Shown: positions 59,101-63,968 of the stretch, piece by piece
Numbering within the stretch: position 1 is the stretch's first letter
Layout: each line of letters opens with the position of its first letter
DNA from: Tridacna crocea
Taxonomy: Eukaryota > Mollusca > Bivalvia > Cardiida > Cardiidae
Assembly (NCBI GenBank): GCA_943736015.1
Contig: OX031059.1
Span: forward strand, 21,074,501-21,138,500
Direction of reading: 5' to 3'
Length of the DNA: 64,000 nucleotides
Position numbers and translations under genes: made by a program
The notes under the pieces: generated by a model
What the model saw: the letters and a program-made list of their open reading frames with translations, nothing else
The model's database searches: none
What the model was told of the DNA's origin: nothing

Positions 59101-62012
59101 CTCTTTCCTTCTCTCTCTCTACTCTTTCTTCTCTCTGTCTTTCCCTTTCTCTTTCCTCTCTCTCCCTTTCTCTTTCCATTTCTAACTGTCTGATCTGAAG
59201 TTTTAATTCAAGTTCTTTCGAACTTGAACTTGACTGAACATCAACTATCAGGGAAAGCGCATTTTCATTGAAAATCTCCTCATCAACAAAATATTGTACC
59301 AAAATGTTCCTAATTTCATGTTTACGCATTGAAGATTTTATTTCAGACAATTTATAGTGCTTAGCAAGATTAAGCAAATCAGTCTTTTTACCCAAATTCA
59401 ATAACTCCACAGATGGTTCAGCCATAAATTTATCTAAGTCAAAAGACATGTTTGTTTGTTGCTGGATTCAAGTACAAAATTGTATTATAATTACTGATTA
59501 GTAGACGAATGCGTTAGTCTATTTTCCAATCGATGGTTAATCCCAAAAGGAAAACGAATGCGTTAGTCTATTTTTCAATCCCGTTAGTCTATTTTCCAAT
59601 CCCGGACGAGCCCCCAATTTCTGTTACGAGTCAGGCGTAACTAGAAAGAAGAAGCCAGCAACAAACGATAACAATTAACAGAATTTATTAACAAAAATAT
59701 CAAATAGACAGTGACAATATTACAATAGTACAAAACAATACCTTAGACGTTAAATTCAAAAGACAAATTATTCCAGTCTTAATTCCAATCTGATCCTGAT
59801 CCAAACTGAATGTAATCCAAACACACGAAGTAATCCTCACTTTAGTCTAGTCTGATCCGAATCCAAACTGAATGTAATCCAAGCACTAATTAGGACACAA
59901 ACACAAAAAAATCCCCACTGTAGTCTGGCAATCATGTATTAACTAGTGAACACTGAGATGTAAAAAGCTTTTCCTTTTATAATAACAGAGAAACTTCCAG
60001 AAAATTCATGTTAAAATCAGTTGCATAATTTCTAGTAATGAGATTGTAAAAAGGCCTGGAAACTTCCAGCACAATATTCCACAAGAGAGAATCCAGTTCT
60101 AAAAATAGTAACAGGGGAAAACCATTCAAAAATAGATACACACATGAACAAAGCTAGGAATAACTGGGTATGTACATAACAATATGTATAAAATTTTAGG
60201 GCTCACATACACTGAGACTACCGATATTTGCAGATGACAAACATAACATAACTAAACTTAAACTTTAACTCATTACCTAACGACAATATTTTAGGCTTGT
60301 CCAAATCGAAAGCATTTGCAGACGACAAAATGAAAGTGACTGAAAATTTGAAACTAGTTTTGAGAAGGGTAGAAAACATTCTGGGAAAAGGAGAAAATGC
60401 TGGTAACCAGCATTTTCTCCTTTTCCCACAATATTTTCAAAAGGCTTCTTTTCCAGGGGCATCAAAAGTAGGGATTGAGTGGTAATGGGTTAATTAATCC
60501 TCTTCCATACCATCCTTACTTTTGATAACCCTGACTAAGAAAGCCTTTTGAAACAGTATAGGAAGAAGAGAAAATGCATTTTCTCCATTTCCAACAATGC
60601 TTTCTGTCTTTTCATGGGCAGCTTACATTAGTTGTGCTGCATGTCTAATCAATTTTTTGTCTGCTTTTGATTAATGAAGTCTAAAATCTTGTAGTTTGGT
60701 AAAAGTTAAGAGTTAGATATTATCTAAGGTTTATCTTACAAAGGAGGGAAAACATTGTTGGAAATCAAGAAAATACTGATCACCATTATTTCTTGTTTTC
60801 CCACAATGTTTTCATAAAACCTTTTCTTCTAAGTCATTAATTTAGAAAATTTATGAACGTGTAATGACAAGTCTAATTGACAGATGCTCCAAGCTTCCCA
60901 AAATGAATCCGCTATAAAAAATGCTGCATTTTTACGACACTAAGGTAAAGGTCATTTAGAAACACTATGGGAAAAGGAGAAAGCGCTGGTGACCAGGATT
61001 TTCTCCTATTTGCACCATATATTCTACATTGTTAAAGATCATAGTTCTGTTGTATCACTTTCAGATATATAAGATATGCTCCCAGTTTGAAAGTCTTAAC
61101 TCTTTACCAAGCCACAAAATTTTAGACTGGTCCAAATTGAAAGCACTTGCAGACGACAAAATAAACGTAACTGGAACACTGAAATTTGTTTCCAGTTGGG
61201 TAGAAAACATTTTGGGAAAAGGAGAAAATGCTGATTCTCCTTTTCCCACAATGTTTTCAAAAGGCTTCTCTCTCAGGGTTGTCAAAAGTCGGGATTATTT
61301 GGTAAAGTGTTAATTGGTCCAAAGGGAAAGGGCTAAGTTTAACTTGTGGTTATTATTAGAAGCATTTATTTTGATTTGCAATGAATCCATTGATGGCCCT
61401 TAATCCTACAGTCTCATATCTTTAGGATCCTGGGGAAGGAAGCTTTTGAAAACACTGTGGGAAAACCAGGATTTTTATTCTTTTTTCCAGATTTTCTATG
61501 CTTTAGTCTCAAAGTAATCCCTATATACATTTTTTTTGTCTTCAAAATTTATACATATGGTTTCAACATGGAGTAGTAAAAAAAGAATGTCATCAGATAA
61601 AGTTTTATAAATATGAATAAATTACCTAGAATTGATTAACCTTTTACAAAACAATCCCTGGATTTAGCGACCCTGAGGAAGAAGCCTTCTGAAAACATTG
61701 TTGGAAAAGGAAAAAATGCTGGTAACAGCATTTTCTCCTTTTCCTACAATTTTTTCTTCTCTTCCAAAATAAAGTTTCAATTTTTGGGGTATGTTTTTTT
61801 TGTCGTCTGCAGATGCTTTCAATTGGGAAAAGTCTTAATTTAGTTGTTTGGTATAGAGTTAAAAGTATTTGTCATTTTGTTGTTTTTTCCCCCAGCAGAT
61901 CCCAGGCATATAGAAAAGAGCCTCACATAAATGGAGTCCCGGAAGGTGACAGTGTGCCTGCCATCAAATTGTCTGTACAAGACCATGTCAGACTCTCTGC
62001 TAACATTACATG
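38025..62012 (+). CDS. RIC1: RIC1, Rab6 exchange-factor subunit (first four coding exons)
   Basis: RIC1 pairs with RGP1 as guanine-nucleotide exchange factor for Rab6 at the Golgi, needed for retrograde transport and, in vertebrates, procollagen secretion (family knowledge). Coding exons: 38025-38165, 41022-41129, 51413-51501 and 61896-62012. The protein begins MYFPIGWPKYLEPP, matching the MYFxxGWPK start recalled for human RIC1. It continues DDNLSIWYCK, PAVHIVSYTQ, YCKAEWKPDSSSIAVM and TSKGYVVFFKVDLD, the first beta-propeller (WD40-like) blade of the N-terminal half. The ATG is in a strong context, CACCATG. Junction phases are 0, 0 and 2. Only about 150 of roughly 1,400 residues are in the window; the rest lies to the right. 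Introns 2 and 3 are each about 10 kb and packed with repeats. Confidence 0.92.
38166..39421. other. RIC1 intron 1, nothing recognised
   Basis: No exon-like frame or familiar repeat is seen between the donor at 38166 and the element starting at 39422. Confidence 0.4.
39422..40660 (+). mobile_element. Tandem-unit element with terminal hairpin
   Basis: Starts with the palindrome TTATCCCTCGCC/GGCGGAGGGATAA and a CTGTCTGT microsatellite. About five units of 137-151 bp follow (39845-40640) marked by GTGACCTATCGCATATT and ATGAAAAAAGGGGGCTTCAT. A family A MITE has inserted at 39575. The right boundary is unclear. Confidence 0.6.
39575..39804 (+). mobile_element. Family A MITE, full length
   Basis: TTAACCCATTACTAAACGAC to GTGTGGTAATGGGTTAA, with the A/T subtype change matched at both ends and TTAA on both sides. 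Confidence 0.9.
41022..41129 (+). CDS. RIC1: RIC1 exon 2
   Basis: Thirty-six codons lie between TTTATTTTTCAG and GTGAGT. GLYCKAEWKPDSSSIAVM corresponds to the KQAEWRPDSTMIAVS segment of vertebrate RIC1. Confidence 0.94.
41366..41530 (-). mobile_element. Family A MITE with hairpin deletion
   Basis: TTAACCTTTTACCACATAAT start; after AAATGCTGGTAATCC the right hairpin arm is absent. It lies 237 bp past RIC1 exon 2. Confidence 0.65.
41662..42157. mobile_element. Two family A MITEs
   Basis: 41662-41886 (-) has AAAATGCTGGTTTACCAGTA. 41931-42157 (+) runs TTAACTCTTTACTAATC to TTTTGGAAAGGGTTAA with core GGAGAAAATGCCGGTTACCA. Confidence 0.75.
42225..42490 (-). mobile_element. tRNA-derived SINE (copy 1, decayed)
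   Basis: Read on the - strand, the head CAGCTAGGTAGATCTGCAGT and GGGGGTTTGATACAAA correspond to A and B box positions. A shared body with GACTTTCTTTCCAGC and GTGAGAAAGCTAGTAAACA follows. It aligns along its length with 46283-46541. Confidence 0.65.
42799..43057. mobile_element. MULE-like element with 60 bp perfect TIRs
   Basis: Arms 42799-42858 and 42998-43057 are exact inverted copies starting CATCCTCGGATACCCCGGGG. The flanks carry the 9 bp direct repeat AATCTTGAT (42790-42798 and 43058-43066). Long TIRs plus a 9 bp duplication are typical of Mutator-like elements. The 139 bp interior has no coding capacity. Perfect TIRs and duplication imply a recent insertion. Confidence 0.88.
43101..43876. 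mobile_element. Series of family A MITEs
   Basis: 43101-43275 (+, right end lost; hairpin GGAGAAAAATGCTAGCTTCT), 43442-43670 (-, full, TTAACCCATTACCACACAA to TCATTTGGTAATGAGTTAA) and 43720-43876 (-, decayed). Confidence 0.75.
43940..44037 (+). repeat. GGACAAAAGCCCACTA minisatellite
   Basis: Six 15-17 bp units with small differences (for example AAAAA in unit 4, CCTACT in unit 5). It lies inside what looks like a + family A copy whose left end is at 43873-43935. Confidence 0.9.
44040..44800 (-). mobile_element. Three old family A MITEs in a row
   Basis: 44040-44255 (GTCGTCTGCAAATGCTTTTG, short hairpin), 44425-44621 and 44622-44800. The last two share the variant hairpin centre AAAATGCTGGTAAGCAGCAT, so one may be a copy of the other. 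Confidence 0.65.
45008..45497 (+). mobile_element. Stack of three family A left ends
   Basis: Left ends at 45008 (fragment), 45083 and 45265 follow one another in the same orientation. The last two share the variants AAAATGAAAGCATTTGCAG/AAAATGAAAACATTTGCAG and AAAAATAGAAATTTGG, which suggests local duplication. Only 45265-45497 has both ends. Confidence 0.75.
45505..45673. mobile_element. Hairpin element, ~80 bp arms
   Basis: CTATCGTGGTATATCGTTCA at 45518 pairs with its complement ending 45658. GTGAGTTATGAGGC pairs with GCCTCATAACTCAC. The loop region is GGGCGATAGCCC. Outward pairing extends to AATAATCTT/AAGATTATT. A further inverted pair, ATTCTAACATG and CATGTTAGAAT (about 45677 and 45876), may mark a larger element. 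Confidence 0.7.
45890..46010 (+). mobile_element. Family A fragment
   Basis: AGAGAATATTGTAGAAAAGA and a decayed hairpin, ending TTGTTTGGTTAAGA. Confidence 0.45.
46283..46541 (-). mobile_element. tRNA-derived SINE (copy 2)
   Basis: On the - strand CTAGCTCAGTTGATAGCG fits a Pol III A box and GGTTGTGAGTTCGATACCC a B box, with a tRNA-like spacing of about 35 nt. The body with GTTTTGCCTGTCCCCTCTGA and GTGAGAAAGCCAGGAAACA is shared with 42225-42490. The 3' side has no clear poly(A). It ends directly beside a family A MITE. Confidence 0.78.
46547..46900 (+). mobile_element. Family A MITE plus fragment
   Basis: 46547-46775 runs TTAAATCTTTACCAAACAAC to GTGTGGTAAAGAGCTAA. 46776-46900 is a right-hand piece with hairpin GGAAATGCTGGATACCAGCA. 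Confidence 0.8.
47285..48030. mobile_element. Run of family A copies
   Basis: 47285-47376 (- right half), 47511-47605 (+ right half), 47606-47800 (+, decayed) and 47803-48030 (+, near complete, CCATTACCAAACAACAAAAT to TGTGGTAATGGGTTAA). Confidence 0.75.
48123..49256. mobile_element. Five consecutive family A MITEs
   Basis: 48123-48352 (-, CCCTTTCCC start), 48411-48626 (-), 48658-48897 (-, old), 48896-49110 (+, hairpin right arm deleted) and 49107-49256 (-, left half and hairpin deleted). The last two share the TTAA at 49107-49110, the third and fourth overlap at TTAA 48896. Confidence 0.75.
49257..49800. other. RIC1 intron 2, unrecognised
   Basis: Only a fragment of the GATCAG/CTGCA repeat (about 49703-49750, TTGCAGTCTGATCTTGG) is recognised. 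Confidence 0.4.
49801..50279. mobile_element. 480 bp long inverted repeat (foldback element)
   Basis: Two arms of about 230 bp (49801-50032 and 50047-50279) are inverted copies with few differences, around a loop of about 15 bp. Landmarks: CAACAACAACAACAATGACC against GGTCATTGTTGTTGTTGTTG, and TTGACGAGCAA against TTGCTCGTCAA. A matching frame (VGDFFQISVIVVVVVS) is open in both arms because they are copies. No clear target duplication was found. It is transcribed within RIC1 intron 2. Confidence 0.85.
50440..50741. mobile_element. Two old family A copies
   Basis: 50440-50603 (-) ends TGTCGTTTGGCAATGAGTTAA-like. 50604-50741 (+) keeps CTGGAAAAGGAGAAAATAC. Confidence 0.55.
50832..51241 (-). mobile_element. 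Family A MITE interrupted by family B
   Basis: The left part runs from TTAACTCTTTACCACACAA to GGAGAAAATGCTTTAAATCC. After the family B insert the outer copy resumes with CAAATTTCAAATTTTTAGCC and ends CATTTGGTAAAGAGTTAG. Most of the hairpin is missing. Confidence 0.8.
50927..51155 (+). mobile_element. Family B MITE (copy B6), nested
   Basis: TTAACTCTTTACTCCATAG to GGGGTAAAGGGTTAA, TTAA on both sides. The arms GTGAAATTGCTCGTCACGAG and CAATTTCACC make a perfect centre. Confidence 0.9.
51306..51342. repeat. GATCAG/CTGCACA palindrome
   Basis: CAAGATCAGACTGCACA, a 3 bp loop, then TGTGCAGACTGATCTTG: one mismatch in 17 pairs. Related half or whole copies are at 29101, 42590, 46048, 47249 and 49703. 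It lies 70 bp before RIC1 exon 3. Confidence 0.7.
51413..51501 (+). CDS. RIC1: RIC1 exon 3
   Basis: 89 nt between TTTTCATTTCAG and GTAGGT. TSKGYVVFFKVDLD matches the blade-closing strand NGYILFFHI; VPNHHCLYVTTEG follows. Ends two bases into a codon. Confidence 0.92.
51740..51967 (-). mobile_element. Family A MITE, full length
   Basis: TTAACCCTTTACCAAATGAT to GTTGTTTGGTAGAGAATTAA, core GGAGAAAATGCTGGTAACCA. A decayed fragment lies at 51518-51600, just after RIC1 exon 3. Confidence 0.85.
51968..52490. other. RIC1 intron 3, unrecognised
   Basis: No gene or familiar repeat. Confidence 0.4.
52495..53198 (+). mobile_element. Run of family A copies
   Basis: 52495-52585 (fragment), 52592-52791, 52788-52996 (CTCTTTACCAAACAACAAAC to TTTGTTAAAGGGTTAA, shortened hairpin) and 53000-53198, all in one orientation. 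Confidence 0.7.
53380..53585 (-). mobile_element. Family A MITE within a + fragment
   Basis: CCCTTTACCACATCCCGAC to ACCAGTCTAAAATTTAG with a perfect core. GGATTTGCAGACAACAAATT just before it is a piece of a + copy that may have been the target. Confidence 0.75.
53882..54441 (-). repeat. 3' LTR (560 bp)
   Basis: TGTTACGAGTCAGG to TGTACATAACA on the + strand; the ends TGTT/AACA are inverted. By eye it is identical to the other LTR over all 560 bp. Confidence 0.95.
54442..54452 (-). other. Polypurine tract
   Basis: AAGGGGGGAAG on the - strand directly touches the 3' LTR, the expected start site of plus-strand DNA synthesis. Confidence 0.9.
54661..55110 (-). CDS. Retrotransposon RNase H domain (separate frame)
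   Basis: This frame continues the reverse transcriptase but is shifted by one base. Motifs: FKLAVDASDVGIGAVL with the first catalytic Asp, STIEKECLALILA with the Glu, VVFSDHNPL with the next Asp, and KGKDNIIPDALSR at the end. These are the Ty3/Gypsy RNase H landmarks in order. It ends at 54661, 209 bp before the purine tract. The frame stays open upstream to 55119, overlapping the main frame. Confidence 0.9.
   Translation of the reverse strand, partial: CQGAFDHLKAILKSAPVLLAPDFDKCFKLAVDASDVGIGAVLLQEDNNGIDHPVCYFSKKFNKHQKNYSTIEKECLALILAIQQFEVYLTSSTSPIVVFSDHNPLSFLHKLKNKNQRLLRWSLLLQEFNLEIRHIKGKDNIIPDALSRV
55094..59449 (-). CDS. Gag-protease-integrase-reverse transcriptase polyprotein
   Basis: An uninterrupted 1,451-codon frame. 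Gag: an N-terminal SAP-like stretch (LLNLAKHYKLSEIKSSMRKH), an Arg/Glu-rich coiled coil at about 88-155, a capsid-like region (KHIRLVPPFQEKEVDKYFLH) and a CCHC knuckle at C399, C402, H407, C412. Protease: RDTGAS with Asp486. Integrase: an HHCC zinc region (GHLGINKTYH..CKTCHTC), then D811, D870 and E906 in the DDE spacing with 35 residues, and a GPY/F module near 1043. Reverse transcriptase, about 1170-1400: MCTDYRKVN, TKFDLLKGFWQVPL and YIDD at 1329-1332. Gag and Pol share one frame with no stop or shift between them, so another way of making excess Gag would be needed. The frame ends at a stop shortly after the RT, caused by a one-base shift. Confidence 0.95.
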   Translation of the reverse strand: MSFDLDKFMAEPSVELLNLGKKTDLLNLAKHYKLSEIKSSMRKHEIRNILVQYFVDEEIFNENALSLIVDVQSSSSSKELELKLQIRQLEMEREREREERERERQREERVEREKEREREREREEREREREREREEREREREEREREEREKEREFQLRMREIEMQERANQPKQKIEYNFDVTKHIRLVPPFQEKEVDKYFLHFEKVAENLNWPKEHWTLLLQSVLIGKAREIYTQLGVEQCHHYETVKELILKGYELVPEAYRQKFRNCKKDSNQTHVEFARNKEQLFDRWCCSKKVDQNYDKLRQLMLVEEFKRCIQFDVKTFLDEKQVETLEEAARLADDYYLTHKVSFINKPKPTSSHPQNKFMSGNSSGMPSQSNTPKPNSTSETKSQYPLSRPTCNYCKKPGHLVSECLKLKRKLKSDEAKPTGLTTLRPWPQSSIKTNTIDIVTKPKSDSTMEIFEPFMLNGFVSLSGDNCPPTPIKILRDTGASQSLILADILPFSEKTSSGTSVLIQGVECGTVNIPLHHVNLSSDLVTGPVVIGIKPSLPFKGVHLLLGNDLAGDKVVVNPLVTDTPNIGQTDDPIEQEIPDLYPSCAVTRAMAKKAILKNSNSDIDLTDTFISQYFNNEIKKSLDPSLSDNQTDLSMSCHSPPRSIDQGHDTLSKSQLIQEQQADPEISKLIFRALPEDEISEVPICYYIKNGILMRKWRPFDVQADDEWAVYHQIVVPKSYRHEILSIAHESPMSGHLGINKTYHKIINHFYWPGLKSDVSKYCKTCHTCQMVGKPNQTIPKAQLQPIPAFDEPFSRILIDCVGPLPRTKLGNEYLLTIMCTSTRFPEAIPLRNIKTKSIVKALIKFFTFVGLPKSVQSDQGSNFMSGIFQQVMHELGIKQYRSSAYHPESQGALERFHQTLKNMIRSYCFDTEKDWDEGIHLLLFAARESVQESLGFSPFELVFGHSVRGPLKLLKEKFLSNDETPLNLLQYVSDFRNRLSRACEVARSNLKTSQGKMKARYDNHVINRKFKPGDKVLALLPIPGRPLQARYFGPYTIDKKTSDLNYVINTPGRRKNKQMCHINMLKEYFDRDSSISKPITVVNIVPQESNVSDLEVNLDFIDKSDPGPSKLENSDILRNLDNKLSHLEPSQQEELKQLIHEYEHLFPDIPTRTDKIYHDVIVEDSKPIKQHPYRMNPLKQKYLKDEVKYLLENDFIEPSQSNYSSPCILVPKTNGTYRMCTDYRKVNSVTKADSFPIPRIDDCIDKVGNSKYVTKFDLLKGFWQVPLTDRAKEVSAFATPNGLYQYKVMPFGMKNSPATFQRLINNVICGLDGCDAYIDDVIIYSDSWSDHLQRIRKFFDRLSKAKLTVNLAKTEFCHATVTFLGHLVGQGQVKPLEAKVNAISEFPVPKCKRQLMRFLGMAGYYRKFCKNFSGIAEPLTNLLKKSTKFKWNDSVSRCI
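58985..59185 (-). repeat. Purine-rich Arg/Glu repeat in gag
   Basis: About 200 bp of GAGAGAAAGGGAAAGAGA-type repeats encode alternating Arg and Glu. The frame is kept; units differ slightly, as in an expanding simple repeat. It would form a charged coiled coil or single alpha helix. Confidence 0.85.
59513..59601 (-). repeat. Three direct repeats in the leader
   Basis: GATTGGAAAATAGACTAAC (- strand) occurs at 59601-59583, 59580-59562 (one change) and 59531-59513. The first overlaps the 3' end of the primer site. Confidence 0.85.
59599..59616 (-). other. Primer binding site, tRNA-Pro
   Basis: TGGGGGCTCGTCCGGGAT on the - strand, 5 nt after the 5' LTR, is the classical 18-nt proline-tRNA primer site also used by murine leukaemia viruses. 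Confidence 0.93.
59622..60181 (-). repeat. 5' LTR (560 bp)
   Basis: Same sequence as the other LTR. Its - strand end AACA is followed by GAAAT and the primer site, so this is the promoter LTR of the element. Confidence 0.95.
60182..61540. mobile_element. Run of family A MITEs after the retrotransposon
   Basis: 60182-60245 (+ fragment at the retrotransposon border), 60265-60493 (+, full), 60493-60709 (-, old), 60710-60870 (+, fragment), 60905-61030 (-, fragment), 61096-61313 (+, TTAACTCTTTACCAAGCCAC to TTTGGTAAAGTGTTAA, hairpin centre deleted) and 61400-61540 (- fragment). Confidence 0.72.
60265..60493 (+). mobile_element. Family A MITE, full length
   Basis: TTAACTCATTACCTAACGAC to GAGTGGTAATGGGTTAA, TTAA on both sides, with a perfect core. 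Confidence 0.88.
61636..61862 (-). mobile_element. Family A MITE before RIC1 exon 4
   Basis: TTAACCTTTTACAAAACAATC to TGTTTGGTATAGAGTTAAA. Its right end is 33 bp from the tandem acceptor, so branch point and MITE nearly touch. Confidence 0.82.
61896..62012 (+). CDS. RIC1: RIC1 exon 4 (tandem acceptor)
   Basis: The acceptor is CCCCCAGCAG, so splicing after either AG keeps the frame and adds or omits one residue (SR or R). The exon reads SQAYRKEPHINGVPEG and IKLSVQDHVRLSANIT, ending before GTATGT in phase 2. The region is poorly conserved; the call rests on splice sites, phase and position. Confidence 0.82.
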
Positions 62013-62067
62013 GTATGTAAAGAGATCAGTGCCCATGCTGTTCTTCAATCAGAACTTTCCATGTCAT

Positions 62068-63968
62068 TAACTGTTTACAAAATTCTAGACATGTCTGAAC
62101 ATGTCTCGCAGATGGCAAAATAAAATTTTACACTTGTGTCTGGAAGTGCACAAAACTTTGTTGGAAGAAGAGAAGATTCTGGCCTCCTTTTTATACGCCC
62201 GTCGAAGACGGGATGTATTATGGGATCACCCGTGACGGGCGGGCGGGCGGGTGGCGTCCAGTTCTTTGTCCAGAGCATATCTCCAAAACTATTCTACCTA
62301 GGGTTATGAAATTTCATGGGTGGATAGATCTCATCAAGGGGGAGTGCAGTGCACAGGAACCATAACTCTTGCTTGCTTAATTTTTGAGTTACTGCCCTTT
62401 GTCGTTTTTCATACTTGAATTTTGTCCGGAGCATATCTCCAAAACTATACTAGCTAGGGTTATGAAATTTCTTGGGTGGATAGATCTCACCAAGGGGAAG
62501 TGCAGTGCACAGGAACCATAACTCTTGCTTGCTTAATTTTTGAGTTATTGCCCTTTGTCGTTTTTCATACTTGATTTTTGTCCGGAGCATATCTCCAAAA
62601 CTATACTAGCTAGGGTTATGAAATTTCTTGGGTGGATAGATCTCACTAATGGGGAGTGCAGTGCACAGGAACCATAACTCTTGCTTGCTTAATTTTTGAG
62701 TTATTGCCCTTTGTCGTTTTTCATACTTGATTTTTGTCCGGAGCATATCTCCAAAACTATACTAGCTAGGGTTATGAAATTTCTTGGGTGGATAGATCTC
62801 ACTAATGGGGAGTGCAGTGCACAGGAACCATAACTCTTGCTTGCTTAATTTTTGAGTTATTGCCCTTTGTCGTTTTTCATACTTGATTTTTGTCCGGAGC
62901 ATATCTCCAAAACTATACTAGCTAGGGTTATGAAATTTCTTGGGTGAATAGATCTCACTAAGGGGGAGTGCAGTGCACCAAAATCATAACTCTTGCTTGC
63001 TTAATTTTTGAGTTATTGCCCTTTGTCATTTTTCATACTTGAATTTTGTCCGGTGAATATCTCCAAAACTATACTAGCTAGGGTTATGAAATTTCATAAG
63101 TGGATAGATCTCATCAAGGGAGAGTGCAGTGCATAAGAACCATAACTCTTGCTTGCTTAATTTTTGAGTTATTGCCCTTTGTCATTTTTCATACTTGATT
63201 TTTGTCCGGAGCATATCTCCAAAACTATACTAGCTAGGGTTATGAAATTTCTTGGGTGAATAGATCTCACTAAGGGGGAGTGCAGTGCACAGGAACCATA
63301 ACTCTTGCTTGCTTAATTTTTGAGTTATTGCCCTTTGTCCTTTTTTCATACTTGAATTTTGTCCGGTGAATATCTCCAAAACTATACTACCTAGGGTTAT
63401 GAAATTTCATGAGTGGATAGATCTTATCAAGGGGGAGTGCAGTGCACCAAAATTATAACTCTTGCTTGCTTAATTTTTGAGTTATTGCCCTTTGTCGTTT
63501 TTCATACTTGATTTTTGTCCGGAGCATATCTCCAAAACTATACTAGCTAGGGTTATGAAATTTCATGGGTGGGTAGATCTCATCACAGGGGAGTGCAATG
63601 CATAGGAATCATAACTCTTGCTTGCTTAATTTTTGAGTTATTGCCCTTTGTTGTTTTTCATACTTGATTTTTGTCTGGTGAATATCTCCAAAACTATACT
63701 AGCTAGGGTTATGAAATTTCATGAGTGGATAGATCTCATCAAGGGGGAGTGCAGTGCGCAGGAAGCATAACTCTTGCTCGCTTTATTTTTGAGTTACTGC
63801 CCTTTGTCGTTTTTCATACTTGAATTTAGTCTGGTGCATGCCCCAGCTTTACAACTTGGGGTAAGACGGGCGTATCTTGCGACAGTTTGCCGCTCTTGTT
63901 CCACATTGTTTTCAAAAGTATTCTTTTCTAGGGTTACTAAAACTGGGTACAGTGTGGTAAATAATTAA
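62068..63968 (+). mobile_element. Family A MITE split by a tandem-unit element
   Basis: The left half (62068-62188, ATGTCTCGCAGATGGCAAAA to CTGGCCTCCTTTT) and the right half (63897-63968, CCACATTGTTTTCAAAAG to GTGTGGTAAATAATTAA) flank the tandem-unit element and rejoin to the family consensus within the right hairpin arm. Confidence 0.8.
62190..63896 (+). mobile_element. Tandem-unit element, ten 156 bp units
   Basis: Starts TATACGCCCGTCGAAGACGG, then a CGGGCGGG run. Units beginning at GCATATCTCCAAAACT follow at 62275 and every 156 bp to 63679, without length change. It ends GACGGGCGTATCTTGCG and CCGCTCTTGTT. ATACGCCCGTC and GACGGGCGTAT are 11 bp inverted subterminal repeats. A short stem, CCCCA..TGGGG, lies near 63841-63861. 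No protein is encoded. Confidence 0.88.

Larger units (their letters stand above)
53882..60181 (-). mobile_element. Ty3/Gypsy LTR retrotransposon, integrase-first (Gmr1-like), 6.3 kb
   Basis: A complete element on the - strand: 5' LTR (60181-59622), primer site, leader, gag-pol frame, RNase H frame, purine tract and 3' LTR (54441-53882). The flanks share ATAT (53878-53881 and 60182-60185), a 4 bp target duplication as in Drosophila gypsy. Protease, integrase and then reverse transcriptase/RNase H is the order of the Gmr1 group and unlike most Ty3/Gypsy elements. There is no envelope-like frame between RNase H and the purine tract. It sits in RIC1 intron 3, opposite to the gene. Confidence 0.95.

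Noticed and set aside
58948-59193. Leucine/phenylalanine-rich frames on the + strand
   Set aside because: Antisense to the Arg/Glu purine tract of the retrotransposon gag.
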